Assembly: GCA_934668515.1 (NCBI GenBank)
Contig: CAKUNS010000030.1
Location: 1 to 16,779 of the forward strand
Reading direction: 5' to 3'
Source: an uncultured Eggerthellaceae bacterium
GTDB lineage: Bacteria; Actinomycetota; Coriobacteriia; Coriobacteriales; Eggerthellaceae
DNA: 16,779 nucleotides
Positions 7,301 to 14,252 of the stretch are shown one piece after another. Every line of letters begins with the position of its first letter. Positions within the stretch are counted from its first letter, which is position 1. The position numbers were made by a program, and so were the translations under genes. Below the pieces are notes generated by a model, which was not told where the DNA came from, ran no database searches, and was given only the letters and a program-made list of their open reading frames with translations.

Positions 7301-7329
7301 ATTATACGCGCTTGCCCTGCGGCGGGCAA
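7301..7329 (-). promoter_or_regulatory. ssrA promoter, TTGCCC-17-TATAAT
   Basis: On the minus strand TTGCCC (7329-7324) and TATAAT (7306-7301) are separated by 17 bases, a near-consensus sigma-70-type promoter. The predicted start near 7294 lies about 115 bases upstream of mature tmRNA. It overlaps the plus-strand promoter at 7312-7340. Confidence 0.7.
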
Positions 7330-7340
7330 GTTGCTATCTA
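7312..7340 (+). promoter_or_regulatory. plus-strand promoter candidate, TTGCCC-17-TATCTA
   Basis: TTGCCC (7312-7317), a 17-base spacer and TATCTA (7335-7340), preceded by TGC as in an extended -10, predict a start near 7347 toward the L,D-transpeptidase gene. Its -35 box and that of the ssrA promoter lie in the two arms of one inverted repeat (7311-7330). Confidence 0.5.
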
Positions 7341-7470
7341 GGTGGAGCGACCACATGTTGTTGCTTGGTCGTGTGCTTGGCAGCATCGGGGTTGTCGCAC
7401 CTGTACGCGGTCGTCGTCATTTGATAATGAAGTGCGTTTACCTAAAGAACGATTCTTTTATCAGGGACGA

Positions 7471-7479
7471 TGTTACAAT
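7471..7479 (+). promoter_or_regulatory. extended -10 promoter candidate for the L,D-transpeptidase gene
   Basis: TGT-TACAAT is a good extended -10 with only a weak -35 (GATTCT, 7451-7456). It predicts a start near 7486. If used, translation must begin after this point, which argues against the in-frame ATG at 7470. Confidence 0.4.
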
Positions 7480-7523
7480 CGCTTGCGAAAAGACGAGCCG
7501 GTTCCTGTACAAATTCGAATGGG

Positions 7524-9308
7524 ATGAGAATTAACGTGAGCAAGTCGCGCGGCAAACACGCAAAGGGCAACACTTCGAAATCCAAGAAGAAAGATCTCAA
7601 AACCGCAGCCGACCAAGTCACTGCAGTGCCTTCGGACGCTCAGGGCGTCGTCGATGCGGCAACGGGGGACGAGCCTGTCGTTGCGGATGTCCCTCAGGTC
7701 GAATCGACCACGGAAAACATTGCTGCAGATGACGCGACCCGCGCATTGTCGCCTGCGGAGAAAGCCGCGGCTCGCGAGTCGGTCGTTGATGGTTCGGGCG
7801 CATACGAAGCTGAGGCGTACGATCAGAGCGCTTACGAAGGTGTTTCCCCGGTTTCCTTTGCGGACGAAAAGGTCAAGAAGAAGGTTGATCGCAGGAAGGT
7901 CAAGAAGATTCTGGGCATCGTTTTCGGCTCGATCGCGGGCCTGCTTGCGGTAGCCTACCTCGCCGGCATCGCTTTTTTTTCGAACTGGTTTTTCCCAGGC
8001 ACTTCGATTGGCGCCATCGATGCGTCTATGAGATCCTCCGCCGAAGTCGCCGCTCAGCTTGATGAAGCCGTGAGCGATTACCAGCTTACCGTCTCGGGTG
8101 ATGGATTCAACTACACCATCGACACCGCTCGCGCAGGCGTCAAGATCGACTCCGCAGAGATTGTTAAGAAGATGCACGAGGCGCTGCCTGCGTGGCAGTG
8201 GCCCTACTTGCTTTCCCAGAGCGATCACGCCCTTACCGACTTGTTCGTGGCCAATTACTCTGGTGGTTCAACGCTCGAAGCCGACCTTAAAGAAAAGGTT
8301 GAGGAGTTCAATAAGACGGCCACGCAGCCTCAGAACGCGACTATTGCTTATGACGAGGTTAAAAAGCAGTTCGCGGTGAAAGCCGAAGTTCCGGGCACGG
8401 CGCTTGACACTGTCGCGGTGGTGAAGGCCGCTGATGTCGCCATCCTGTCCTTCCAACCCTCTGTGACGTTGGGGGCCAACGAGCTGAAGAAGGCCGACAT
8501 TTTGTCGACGGATGCTCGTTTGAAGACCGCCGCAGACACGGCGACGCGCATGTGCGGTTTGACGGTCAAGCTCGTCATGGCTGGAAACGATGCCGGGTCG
8601 ATCGGTCCCGATCAGATTTCCCAGTGGATCAAACTGGAAGACGACTTCAGCGTCTCGCTTGATGGCGGTCAGCTTGATGCATATATTGCCGAGCTGCAGG
8701 GCAAGCTTGACACCGTTGGCTCTGAGCGCACGTACACACGCCCCGATGGCAAGGTCATCACGGTTTCCGGCGGCGTTTACGGTTGGGAAGTCGATGGCGA
8801 AGCACTGCATTCCTCGATAACCGAGGCGGTGAAAAGCGGCGTTTCCCAGACGGTCGACATCCCCTGCGTTTCCGAGGGCGAGGCATACAACGGTGCAGGC
8901 GAGAAGGACTGGGGTAACCGCTACATCGACATCGATTTGGCTGAACAGCACGTTCGCATGTACAACGAGAGCGGCGACCTGATTTGGGAATCCGATTGCA
9001 TTTCCGGCAAGCCTGACGGGGTGCACGACACGTCCGTCGGCGTTTTCTCGATGAATGCCAAGGCCAGCCCTTCGAAGCTTGTTGGTTACGAGAACGGCAA
9101 GAAGATCTACGAGTCGCAGGTGCGCTATTGGATGCCCTTCGTCGGTAACGCCATCGGCCTTCATGACGCCGATTGGCAGCCGGGCTTCGGCGGCAACATG
9201 TACGCGATCGGCTATGGCAGCCATGGCTGTGTGAATTTGCCGGTAGGTGCTGCCGCCGAGCTTTACAGCATCACCCAAGAAGGCGACGTCGTCGTTTCTC
9301 ACTGGTGA
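7524..9308 (+). CDS. membrane-anchored L,D-transpeptidase (YkuD domain)
   Basis: This cell-wall enzyme crosslinks peptidoglycan stems through 3-3 bonds or attaches proteins to them. The 594-residue protein has a basic Lys/Ser-rich start, an acidic Ala/Glu-rich cytosolic stretch, and one membrane helix near residues 128-152 (ILGIVFGSIAGLLAVAYLAG). A long extracellular region with repeat-like peptidoglycan-binding modules (PG_binding_4-type) follows, and a C-terminal YkuD domain from about residue 470. The catalytic motif is present: His547 in GLHDADW, and SHGCVNLP with His567 and Cys569. The start is uncertain: ATG 7524 is chosen because a likely -10 covers ATG 7470, whose AGGGA is only 2 bases away; GTG 7536 (MSKSRGKHAKG) is equally possible. 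It is a single-gene unit ending at a strong hairpin. A run of eight T lies in the membrane-helix coding region. Confidence 0.92.
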   Translation: MRINVSKSRGKHAKGNTSKSKKKDLKTAADQVTAVPSDAQGVVDAATGDEPVVADVPQVESTTENIAADDATRALSPAEKAAARESVVDGSGAYEAEAYDQSAYEGVSPVSFADEKVKKKVDRRKVKKILGIVFGSIAGLLAVAYLAGIAFFSNWFFPGTSIGAIDASMRSSAEVAAQLDEAVSDYQLTVSGDGFNYTIDTARAGVKIDSAEIVKKMHEALPAWQWPYLLSQSDHALTDLFVANYSGGSTLEADLKEKVEEFNKTATQPQNATIAYDEVKKQFAVKAEVPGTALDTVAVVKAADVAILSFQPSVTLGANELKKADILSTDARLKTAADTATRMCGLTVKLVMAGNDAGSIGPDQISQWIKLEDDFSVSLDGGQLDAYIAELQGKLDTVGSERTYTRPDGKVITVSGGVYGWEVDGEALHSSITEAVKSGVSQTVDIPCVSEGEAYNGAGEKDWGNRYIDIDLAEQHVRMYNESGDLIWESDCISGKPDGVHDTSVGVFSMNAKASPSKLVGYENGKKIYESQVRYWMPFVGNAIGLHDADWQPGFGGNMYAIGYGSHGCVNLPVGAAAELYSITQEGDVVVSHW

Positions 9309-9392
9309 TAGGGCAAAGGGCGATTTTGACGCTGTAGATGCAGCCGATCGACCGCTTTCGACGTGGGTGTTTTGAGTACGCAGGAAACAAAG

Positions 9393-9431
9393 CGAGCCGC
9401 ATAGCCCCGCGATCTCGGGCTATGCGGCTCG
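9393..9431. terminator. bidirectional terminator between L,D-transpeptidase and ybaK
   Basis: CGAGCCGCATAGCCC (9393-9407) and GGGCTATGCGGCTCG (9417-9431) form a perfect 15-bp stem with a 9-base loop. The plus-strand tail is ACTTATT; the minus-strand tail is CTTTGTTT, the richer T tract. It serves two convergent genes. Confidence 0.75.
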
Positions 9432-9465
9432 ACTTATTGCCAGATACATTAGTTGGCGGAATTGG

Positions 9466-9957
9466 CTAGATTGCGATGAGATCGGCGAATGTTAGATCGA
9501 TCAGCTTCGCCAAGTCGTTGGGTGACATCTCGATTTGGTGCCCAACGCGTCCCGCCGAGAAGCAGATGGTATCGTATAAGGCAGCGGTTTCGTCAATGGC
9601 GGTGGGAAATGCCTTCTTCATGCCCAGCGGAGAGCAGCCTCCGTGGACGTATCCAGTAAGGGGCAACAGCTCTTTCGCTTTGATCATCGCGACGGATTTC
9701 TCGCCAACCACGGTCGCTGCCTTCTTCAGGTCAAGCTCGCAGGCAACGGGGATCATGAACACGTAGTGCTCTCCCGATTTTCCTTGAGTGACGAGCGTTT
9801 TGAATACCTGATCGGGGTCTTCGCCTAAGATCTCTGCCAGTTGGGTTCCCGTGAACGAGAAGCCGTCTTCTACGTCGATACCGTGGTAAGAGGCGGAAAA
9901 ACCAGCTGCTTCCACCTCTCGCTGCGCGTTGGTTTTGTGCTGCTGTTGTTTCGCCAT
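9466..9957 (-). CDS. ybaK: YbaK/EbsC-type Cys-tRNA(Pro) deacylase
   Basis: This trans-editing enzyme hydrolyses Cys-tRNA(Pro) formed when prolyl-tRNA synthetase mischarges cysteine. The 163-residue protein has the usual length for the family. Visible signatures are VFKTLV with Lys53 (the catalytic Lys position of YbaK), FMIPVACELDLKKAA, and GYVHGGCSPLGMKKAFPT (residues 102-119), the characteristic substrate-pocket block. The open frame runs further upstream, but ATG 9957 is the right start: it opens the conserved protein, and GAGG lies upstream at a suitable distance. It sits 31 bases after rdgB, so the pair is an operon with ybaK second. A tRNA-Pro gene lies upstream on the same strand, a suggestive but probably coincidental link to its substrate. 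Confidence 0.93.
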   Translation of the reverse strand: MAKQQQHKTNAQREVEAAGFSASYHGIDVEDGFSFTGTQLAEILGEDPDQVFKTLVTQGKSGEHYVFMIPVACELDLKKAATVVGEKSVAMIKAKELLPLTGYVHGGCSPLGMKKAFPTAIDETAALYDTICFSAGRVGHQIEMSPNDLAKLIDLTFADLIAI

Positions 9958-9988
9958 GTCTCGCCTCGATGACCGATCGTTTCTTGCT

Positions 9989-10627
9989 TTATTTGCCGGC
10001 GGATTCCAGTTTCGCGCGAAGCTCGCGCAGAGCGTTGCCGCGATGCGAGACCTCGTTCTTACGAGCTTGCGGAACCTCGGCCAGCGTGAACTCGCCCCCG
10101 AACACGTCGGGCCAGAACAGGGGGTCGTAGCCGAAGCCGTTCTCGCCCTGCGCCTCGTGGCCGATACGTCCTTCAACGATGCCGTAAGCGGTGGTTTCGG
10201 TGCCGTTTTCGTCGATGAAGACGATGGAGCTGGCGAAGTGCGCGGTGCGTTTATCGTCGGTGACGCCCGAAAGGGCGGACAGCAACTTGGCGTTGTTCGC
10301 GTTATCGTCGGCATCTTTGCCGTCGGTGCTGGCGTAGCGAGCGGAATGAACGCCCGGTGCGCCATCGAGGGCGTCTACTACCAGGCCTGAGTCGTCTGCA
10401 AGCGCGGCAACGGGCTTGCCCGTGGCGGCTTGAGCGGCATCGCGGGCGGCCTGGGCCTTGATGCGCGCGTTGCCTTCGAACGACTCCGCGGTTTCCTCGG
10501 GATCGGATTCGATGCCCATCTCGCGAAGCGTTTTGAACTCCCAGCCGGGGAAGTCGAGCGCGGTTTTGATCTCGGAAACCTTATGGGCGTTGTTGGTTGC
10601 CAGAACGACGGTTTTCATAGATGACAT
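9989..10627 (-). CDS. rdgB: XTP/dITP diphosphatase (RdgB/HAM1)
   Basis: This cytosolic nucleotide-pool cleaner hydrolyses dITP, ITP and XTP to monophosphates and pyrophosphate, preventing their use in DNA and RNA. The 212-residue protein is slightly longer than the usual 195-200. Family signatures are complete: VLATNNAHKVSEI (residues 8-20), FEGNARIKA, LADDSGLVVDALDGAPGVHSARY (77-99) with the catalytic Asp pair, ENGFGYDPLF (162-171), and KNEVSHRGNAL (190-200). I chose ATG 10627 because GGAG lies 8 bases upstream; a second ATG three codons in (10618) is less well placed. The gene begins only about 21 bases after the terminator of the tRNA-Pro/tRNA-Gly transcript, leaving no room for a separate promoter in the gap, and is followed closely by ybaK. 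Confidence 0.95.
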   Translation of the reverse strand: MSSMKTVVLATNNAHKVSEIKTALDFPGWEFKTLREMGIESDPEETAESFEGNARIKAQAARDAAQAATGKPVAALADDSGLVVDALDGAPGVHSARYASTDGKDADDNANNAKLLSALSGVTDDKRTAHFASSIVFIDENGTETTAYGIVEGRIGHEAQGENGFGYDPLFWPDVFGGEFTLAEVPQARKNEVSHRGNALRELRAKLESAGK

Positions 10628-10648
10628 GGCTACGCTCCTTCGATAAAC

Positions 10649-10673
10649 AAAAAGGCCAGCTCTGCGGCTGGCC
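10649..10673 (-). terminator. terminator of the tRNA-Pro/tRNA-Gly transcript
   Basis: GGCCAGC (10654-10660) and GCTGGCC (10667-10673) form a perfect 7-bp stem with a 6-base loop; on the minus strand it is followed by TTTTTG (10653-10648). It lies 12 bases past the tRNA-Gly end and just before rdgB, so rdgB may be read through or attenuated here. Confidence 0.8.
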
Positions 10674-10684
10674 ATAAGTTTCAA

Positions 10685-10758
10685 TGGAGCGGGTGACGGG
10701 AATCGAACCCGCGTTATCAGCTTGGAAGGCTGGAGTTCTACCATTGAACCACACCCGC
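10685..10758 (-). tRNA. tRNA-Gly(UCC)
   Basis: The minus-strand cloverleaf starts GCGGGTG and ends CACCCGC-T-CCA, a perfect 7-bp acceptor stem with encoded CCA (74 bases). The anticodon loop CTTCCAA gives UCC, and GGTTCGATTCC is the T arm and loop. It follows tRNA-Pro after 11 bases. Confidence 0.96.
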
Positions 10759-10769
10759 ATTCGTCAAAG

Positions 10770-10846
10770 TGGTCGGGATGACAGGATTCGAACCTGCGAC
10801 ATCCTGCTCCCAAAGCAGGCGCGCTACCAAACTGCGCCACATCCCG
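10770..10846 (-). tRNA. tRNA-Pro(UGG)
   Basis: The minus-strand cloverleaf starts CGGGATG and ends CATCCCG-A-CCA, a perfect acceptor stem with encoded CCA (77 bases). The anticodon loop TTTGGGA gives UGG. The 5' C paired to G at position 72 and discriminator A are normal for bacterial tRNA-Pro. Confidence 0.96.
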
Positions 10847-10865
10847 ACGTCCAGACAAGATATGC

Positions 10866-10871
10866 ATTATA
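10866..10871 (-). promoter_or_regulatory. -10 box of the tRNA-Pro/tRNA-Gly promoter
   Basis: Minus-strand TATAAT (10871-10866) lies 19 bases before tRNA-Pro, with a weak -35 candidate TTTCTC at 17 bases (10894-10889). Predicted start near 10859. Confidence 0.55.
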
Positions 10872-10948
10872 TCAGAAGGTGACTTACTGAGAAAGGGGAT
10901 TTTTGGCGAAGACGTGCCCGTTGAAAGTCGTTAGCTCATTTTGGTTTT

Positions 10949-10998
10949 GCGCATTGCGTATGAGTGGCGGCGAATTGCGTTATGATTACGCAGTGCGC
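10949..10998. repeat. operator-like inverted and direct repeats upstream of tRNA-Arg
   Basis: GCGCATTGCGTA (10949-10960) is the inverse of TACGCAGTGCGC (10987-10998) with one mismatched position. A third, direct copy of the core lies between them: ATTGCGTATGA at 10953 and ATTGCGTTATGA at 10974, 21 bases apart. TATGAT (10981-10986), a -10 candidate for tRNA-Arg, directly abuts the right arm. The geometry suggests a protein-binding operator, but I do not recognise the motif. Confidence 0.45.
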
Positions 10999-11042
10999 AT
11001 CGTCTACGGCGCAAGCCGCTTCGTGCGACATTCGTCTTTCGC

Positions 11043-11118
<76 letters not shown>

Positions 11119-11206
11119 TCTTCTTGCCACGGCTTTTCTGCCCGCTTTCCGAACGTGAATTCGACGTGCTCCGCCACTAAACTTGCTGTCCGTGACGGCA
11201 AAGGCG

Positions 11207-11220
11207 GCTATAATTATTGC
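11207..11220 (+). promoter_or_regulatory. argF -10 box within a palindromic, ARG-box-like site
   Basis: TATAAT (11209-11214) is a perfect -10, giving a predicted start near 11221 and a leader of about 27 bases. It is embedded in GCTATAATTATTGC, a 14-bp palindrome with one mismatched pair. The centre resembles the AT-rich core of ArgR operators, which often overlap promoters of arginine genes. The -35 is weak (CTGTCC at 17 bases). ArgR control is inference. Confidence 0.4.
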
Positions 11221-11247
11221 TTCATTGTCGTCGAAAGGATTGGCATC

Positions 11248-12264
11248 ATGGCAGACAGCCTGAAAGGCCGCGATTTTCTGAAGCTTCTTGATTATTCCAG
11301 CGCCGAGATCGAACATCTTCTCGATGTCGCTGCGAAACTAAAGGCCATGAAGAAAGCCGGCGTGCCTCATCGTTTCTGCGAAGGCAAGAACATCGTTTTG
11401 CTGTTCGAGAAGACGTCCACTCGCACGCGTTGCTCATTCGAGGTTGGCGCTTACGATCTGGGCATGAACGTCACGTATCTCGATTCCGCCGGTTCGCAGG
11501 TTTCCAAGAAGGAATCCATTGCCGACTCCGCGCGCGTGCTTTCTCGCTTCTATGACGGCATCGAGTACCGCGGTTTCGGCCAAGCGGTCGTGCAGGAGAT
11601 CGCCGATTTCGCCGATTGCCCCGTTTGGAACGGCCTTACCGACGAATGGCATCCCACCCAGATGATCGCCGACATGCTTACCATGCGCGAGATTTACGGT
11701 AACGACTTGCGTGGTCGCACGCTCGTGTTCATGGGCGACGCGCGCAACAACGTCGCCAATTCGCTCATGGTCGTGTGCGCTAAGCTGGGCGTGAATTACG
11801 TTGCTTGTGGCCCGGTTGAAAACCAGCCCGACGCCGCCCTTGTTGAAACATGCAAGGAAATCGCACAGCAGAACGGTTCCACTATTCTGTGCACGGCGAA
11901 TGTCGCCGAGGGTTGCCGCGATGCCGATATCCTGTATACCGACGTGTGGGTTTCCATGGGTGAGCCCGACGAGGTGTGGGATGCGCGCATCAAGCTCCTG
12001 TCTCCTTATCAGATCAATGAGCAGGCATTCTCGTACGCCAAACCCGATGCGAAGCTCATGCATTGCCTTCCCGCGTACCACGATACCAAAACCGCGGTAG
12101 GGAAGAAGATCGCCGACAAGTTCGGCATCACCGAGATGGAGGTCACCGACGAGGTGTTCGAGGGCCCGCGTTCGGTGGTGTTCGACGAGGCGGAGAACCG
12201 CATGCACGCCATCAAGGCCATCATGTACGCTACGCTCTCCGATGAGCCCCTTCCCGAGATTTAA
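11248..12264 (+). CDS. argF: ornithine carbamoyltransferase
   Basis: The enzyme joins carbamoyl phosphate and ornithine to make citrulline, or runs in reverse in the arginine deiminase pathway to yield carbamoyl phosphate for ATP. The 338-residue protein has the usual length and complete motifs: STRTR (57-61, carbamoyl-phosphate binding), HPTQ (135-138), the SMG loop (236-238, ornithine binding), and HCLP (272-275) with the catalytic Cys. Residues such as ARIKLLSPYQIN and EVTDEVFEG resemble catabolic ArcB-type enzymes as much as ArgF, so the symbol is provisional; no arginine deiminase or carbamate kinase gene is in this window. AAAGGA lies 8 bases before ATG 11248; the frame opens further upstream but through the promoter. 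It forms an operon with argS 47 bases downstream and follows tRNA-Arg. Confidence 0.95.
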   Translation: MADSLKGRDFLKLLDYSSAEIEHLLDVAAKLKAMKKAGVPHRFCEGKNIVLLFEKTSTRTRCSFEVGAYDLGMNVTYLDSAGSQVSKKESIADSARVLSRFYDGIEYRGFGQAVVQEIADFADCPVWNGLTDEWHPTQMIADMLTMREIYGNDLRGRTLVFMGDARNNVANSLMVVCAKLGVNYVACGPVENQPDAALVETCKEIAQQNGSTILCTANVAEGCRDADILYTDVWVSMGEPDEVWDARIKLLSPYQINEQAFSYAKPDAKLMHCLPAYHDTKTAVGKKIADKFGITEMEVTDEVFEGPRSVVFDEAENRMHAIKAIMYATLSDEPLPEI

Positions 12265-12311
12265 CCCGTTAACACGTTTTCGTAATCACTCGAATCCAAG
12301 AAAGAAAGACT

Positions 12312-14048
12312 ATGCAGATCCGCGAACAGTTAGAGAACATCGTCAACGAGGCGGTAGCCGCGGCCATTGCCGACGGCTCGCTAGACATGCCCGAGGCCCC
12401 GCAGGCTGCGCTCGAGCGTCCGCGTGACGCGGCGAACGGCGACTGGGCTTCCACGGTTGCCATGCGTTCGGCGAAGCTCGCCCACAAGGGCCCGCGCGAT
12501 ATCGCCCAAACGCTCGTCGACCACCTCCCCAAGAACGACGTCATCGCTTCTGCCGAGATCGCTGGTCCCGGTTTCATCAACTTCCGTCTTTCCGCATCGG
12601 TGCTGCAGGGCGTTGTGGCTGCTGTTCGCCAGCAAGGCTTCGACTATGGTCGCGGTCAGGCTAAACCCGGTCGCATCAACCTTGAGTACGTTTCGGCGAA
12701 CCCCACCGGTCCCATGCATGTCGGTCATGGTCGTTGGGCTGCTTTGGGCGATGCTATGGCTCGCGTCATGCGTCATGCTGGCAACGACGTGTACGAAGAG
12801 TTCTACGTCAACGACCACGGTGTTCAGCTTGATGTGTTCGCGAACAGCGTGAACGTCCGCTACCTTCAGGCTCTTGGCCAGGACATCGAGATGCCCGAGA
12901 AGTGCTATGGCGGCGGCTACGTTTCCGACATCGCTCAGGACATCATCGCTTCCGATGGCGACAAGTGGCTTTCTGTTCCCGAAGACGAGCGCATTCTCGC
13001 TTTCCGCGAGCTTGCTTACAAGAAGATGCTCGCTCTGACGCAGGAAACCCTCGCGGGCTTCGGCAATCATTTCGACATGTTTTTCTCGGAGCGCTCTCTT
13101 TACGTTCCCGACGAGGACGGCAAGAGCGCCGTTGATCGCGCGCTCGATCTGATGCGCGAGAAAGGCTGCATCTACGAGAAGGACGACGCAACCTGGTTCC
13201 GCTCCACCGATTTCGGCGACACGAAGGACCGCGTTCTTATCAAGGCGAACGGCGAGTTCACGTATTTCTTCAGCGACATCGCTTATCACTACAACAAGCT
13301 TAGCCGTGGTTTCGATCACCTCATCGATATTTGGGGCGCCGACCACCATGGTTACATTGCGCGCTGCGAGGCTATGCTTGCGGCTGGCGGCCACGAGGGC
13401 GCCCTTGAAGTCGTTCTTGGCCAGCTGGTCAACCTTTTGCGCAACGGCGAGCCTGTTCGCATGTCGAAGCGCACCGGTGAGATGATCACCTTCGCCGAGC
13501 TTATCGAGGAGGTCGGCCCCGATGCCACGCGTTATCTCATGCTGTCGCGCTCGAGCGACCAGCCTATCGATTTCGACATCGAGGTTGCAAAGAAGCAGGA
13601 CTCCACGAATCCCGTTTACTACGTTCAGTATGCCCATGCTCGCATTTGCTCGATCCTGCGCAAGGCCGCGGGCATCGAGCTGAACGACACGCCTGCCGAA
13701 GAGCTTGCGGCCGCGGCGGTTCCCGTCGATGTCGACTTGAGCGTTCTCACGCATCCTGCCGAGCTTGCCCTCATGCGTAAGATGGATGACTTTGCTGAGC
13801 TTATCGAGCTTGCGGCTCGCGATCGTGCTCCGTTCCGCTTGACTCATTACGCCGAAGAGCTTGCGGCTGCGTTCCATCACTTCTATACCGAGTGCCGCAT
13901 TATGGGCGAAGACGCTGCGGTTCAGAACGCACGACTTGCACTGGCGGACAGCGCCCGTATCGTTTTGGCTCTTACGCTTAGCCTGCTTGGCGTTTCGGCT
14001 CCGGTGTATATGCAGCCTCGCGAGGAATCTCAGGCGGAAACCGCTTAG
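12312..14048 (+). CDS. argS: arginyl-tRNA synthetase
   Basis: This class I aminoacyl-tRNA synthetase charges tRNA-Arg with arginine in the cytosol. The 578-residue protein has the normal length. It opens with an N-terminal Arg-tRNA synthetase domain (about 1-90). The catalytic Rossmann fold has the HIGH-type motif as HVGH (136-139, in NPTGPMHVGHGRW) and the KMSKS-type motif as MSKR (384-387, in RMSKRTGEM). A C-terminal all-helical DALR anticodon-binding domain (about 460-578) follows. The substituted KMSKS loop is common in ArgRS. Only a weak purine-rich site (AAGAAAG) precedes ATG 12312. It is the second gene of the unit with ornithine carbamoyltransferase, and with the adjacent tRNA-Arg makes an arginine-centred group. 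Its stop is followed by a hairpin shared with the antiporter gene. Confidence 0.97.
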   Translation: MQIREQLENIVNEAVAAAIADGSLDMPEAPQAALERPRDAANGDWASTVAMRSAKLAHKGPRDIAQTLVDHLPKNDVIASAEIAGPGFINFRLSASVLQGVVAAVRQQGFDYGRGQAKPGRINLEYVSANPTGPMHVGHGRWAALGDAMARVMRHAGNDVYEEFYVNDHGVQLDVFANSVNVRYLQALGQDIEMPEKCYGGGYVSDIAQDIIASDGDKWLSVPEDERILAFRELAYKKMLALTQETLAGFGNHFDMFFSERSLYVPDEDGKSAVDRALDLMREKGCIYEKDDATWFRSTDFGDTKDRVLIKANGEFTYFFSDIAYHYNKLSRGFDHLIDIWGADHHGYIARCEAMLAAGGHEGALEVVLGQLVNLLRNGEPVRMSKRTGEMITFAELIEEVGPDATRYLMLSRSSDQPIDFDIEVAKKQDSTNPVYYVQYAHARICSILRKAAGIELNDTPAEELAAAAVPVDVDLSVLTHPAELALMRKMDDFAELIELAARDRAPFRLTHYAEELAAAFHHFYTECRIMGEDAAVQNARLALADSARIVLALTLSLLGVSAPVYMQPREESQAETA

Positions 14049-14079
14049 TTCCCCGTTGTCGCTTTCGTTTGCAAAATAA

Positions 14080-14113
14080 GCAGCGCCCCGATGGATCACC
14101 GTCGGGGCGCTGC
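14080..14113. terminator. bidirectional terminator between argS and the antiporter gene
   Basis: GCAGCGCCCCGATGG (14080-14094) pairs with CCGTCGGGGCGCTGC (14099-14113), a 15-bp stem with one T-G wobble and a 4-base loop. The minus-strand tail TTATTTTGC is T-rich; the plus-strand tail is weaker (GTGCGTTT). It serves convergent genes. Confidence 0.75.
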
Positions 14114-14252
14114 GTGCGTTTGCTGGGGGATTGGGAAGATTGGTGAGGCGCGTTGCGGCTTGCTGTGGTCGATTCGGCTGTTTGGCTATCAACCGGACGC
14201 TTTTGCCGCGCACGCAGGCTCTGATGGGGCGCTGTGGCGCCCTTGGCGTCTC

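Larger units (their letters stand above)
7180..7523. other. intergenic region between ssrA and the L,D-transpeptidase gene
   Basis: This 344-base stretch holds the ssrA leader and promoter, the overlapping plus-strand promoter, a small hairpin (CGACCA 7348-7353 with TGGTCG 7366-7371), and an extended -10 near 7471. Short open frames here (for example a TTG-started one at 7331) have no ribosome site and no recognisable product. I see no tRNA or known riboswitch. Confidence 0.5.

Noticed and set aside
7331..7534. Short plus-strand frames between ssrA and the L,D-transpeptidase gene
   Set aside because: They lack ribosome sites, use weak starts and show no protein-like conservation signal; the region is better read as promoter and leader.
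8268..9302. Long minus-strand open frame opposite the L,D-transpeptidase gene
   Set aside because: It lies within a well-supported coding region on the other strand and has no recognisable domain.
11434..12207. Minus-strand open frame opposite ornithine carbamoyltransferase
   Set aside because: It is a shadow of a gene with all its catalytic motifs.
12381..14213. 610-codon minus-strand open frame opposite argS
   Set aside because: It mirrors the codon structure of argS and matches no family; argS has complete catalytic motifs.
14227..14242. GGGCGC/GCGCCC hairpin as terminator of the antiporter gene
   Set aside because: It has no T tract on either side; the hairpin at 14080-14113 has a proper minus-strand T-rich tail.
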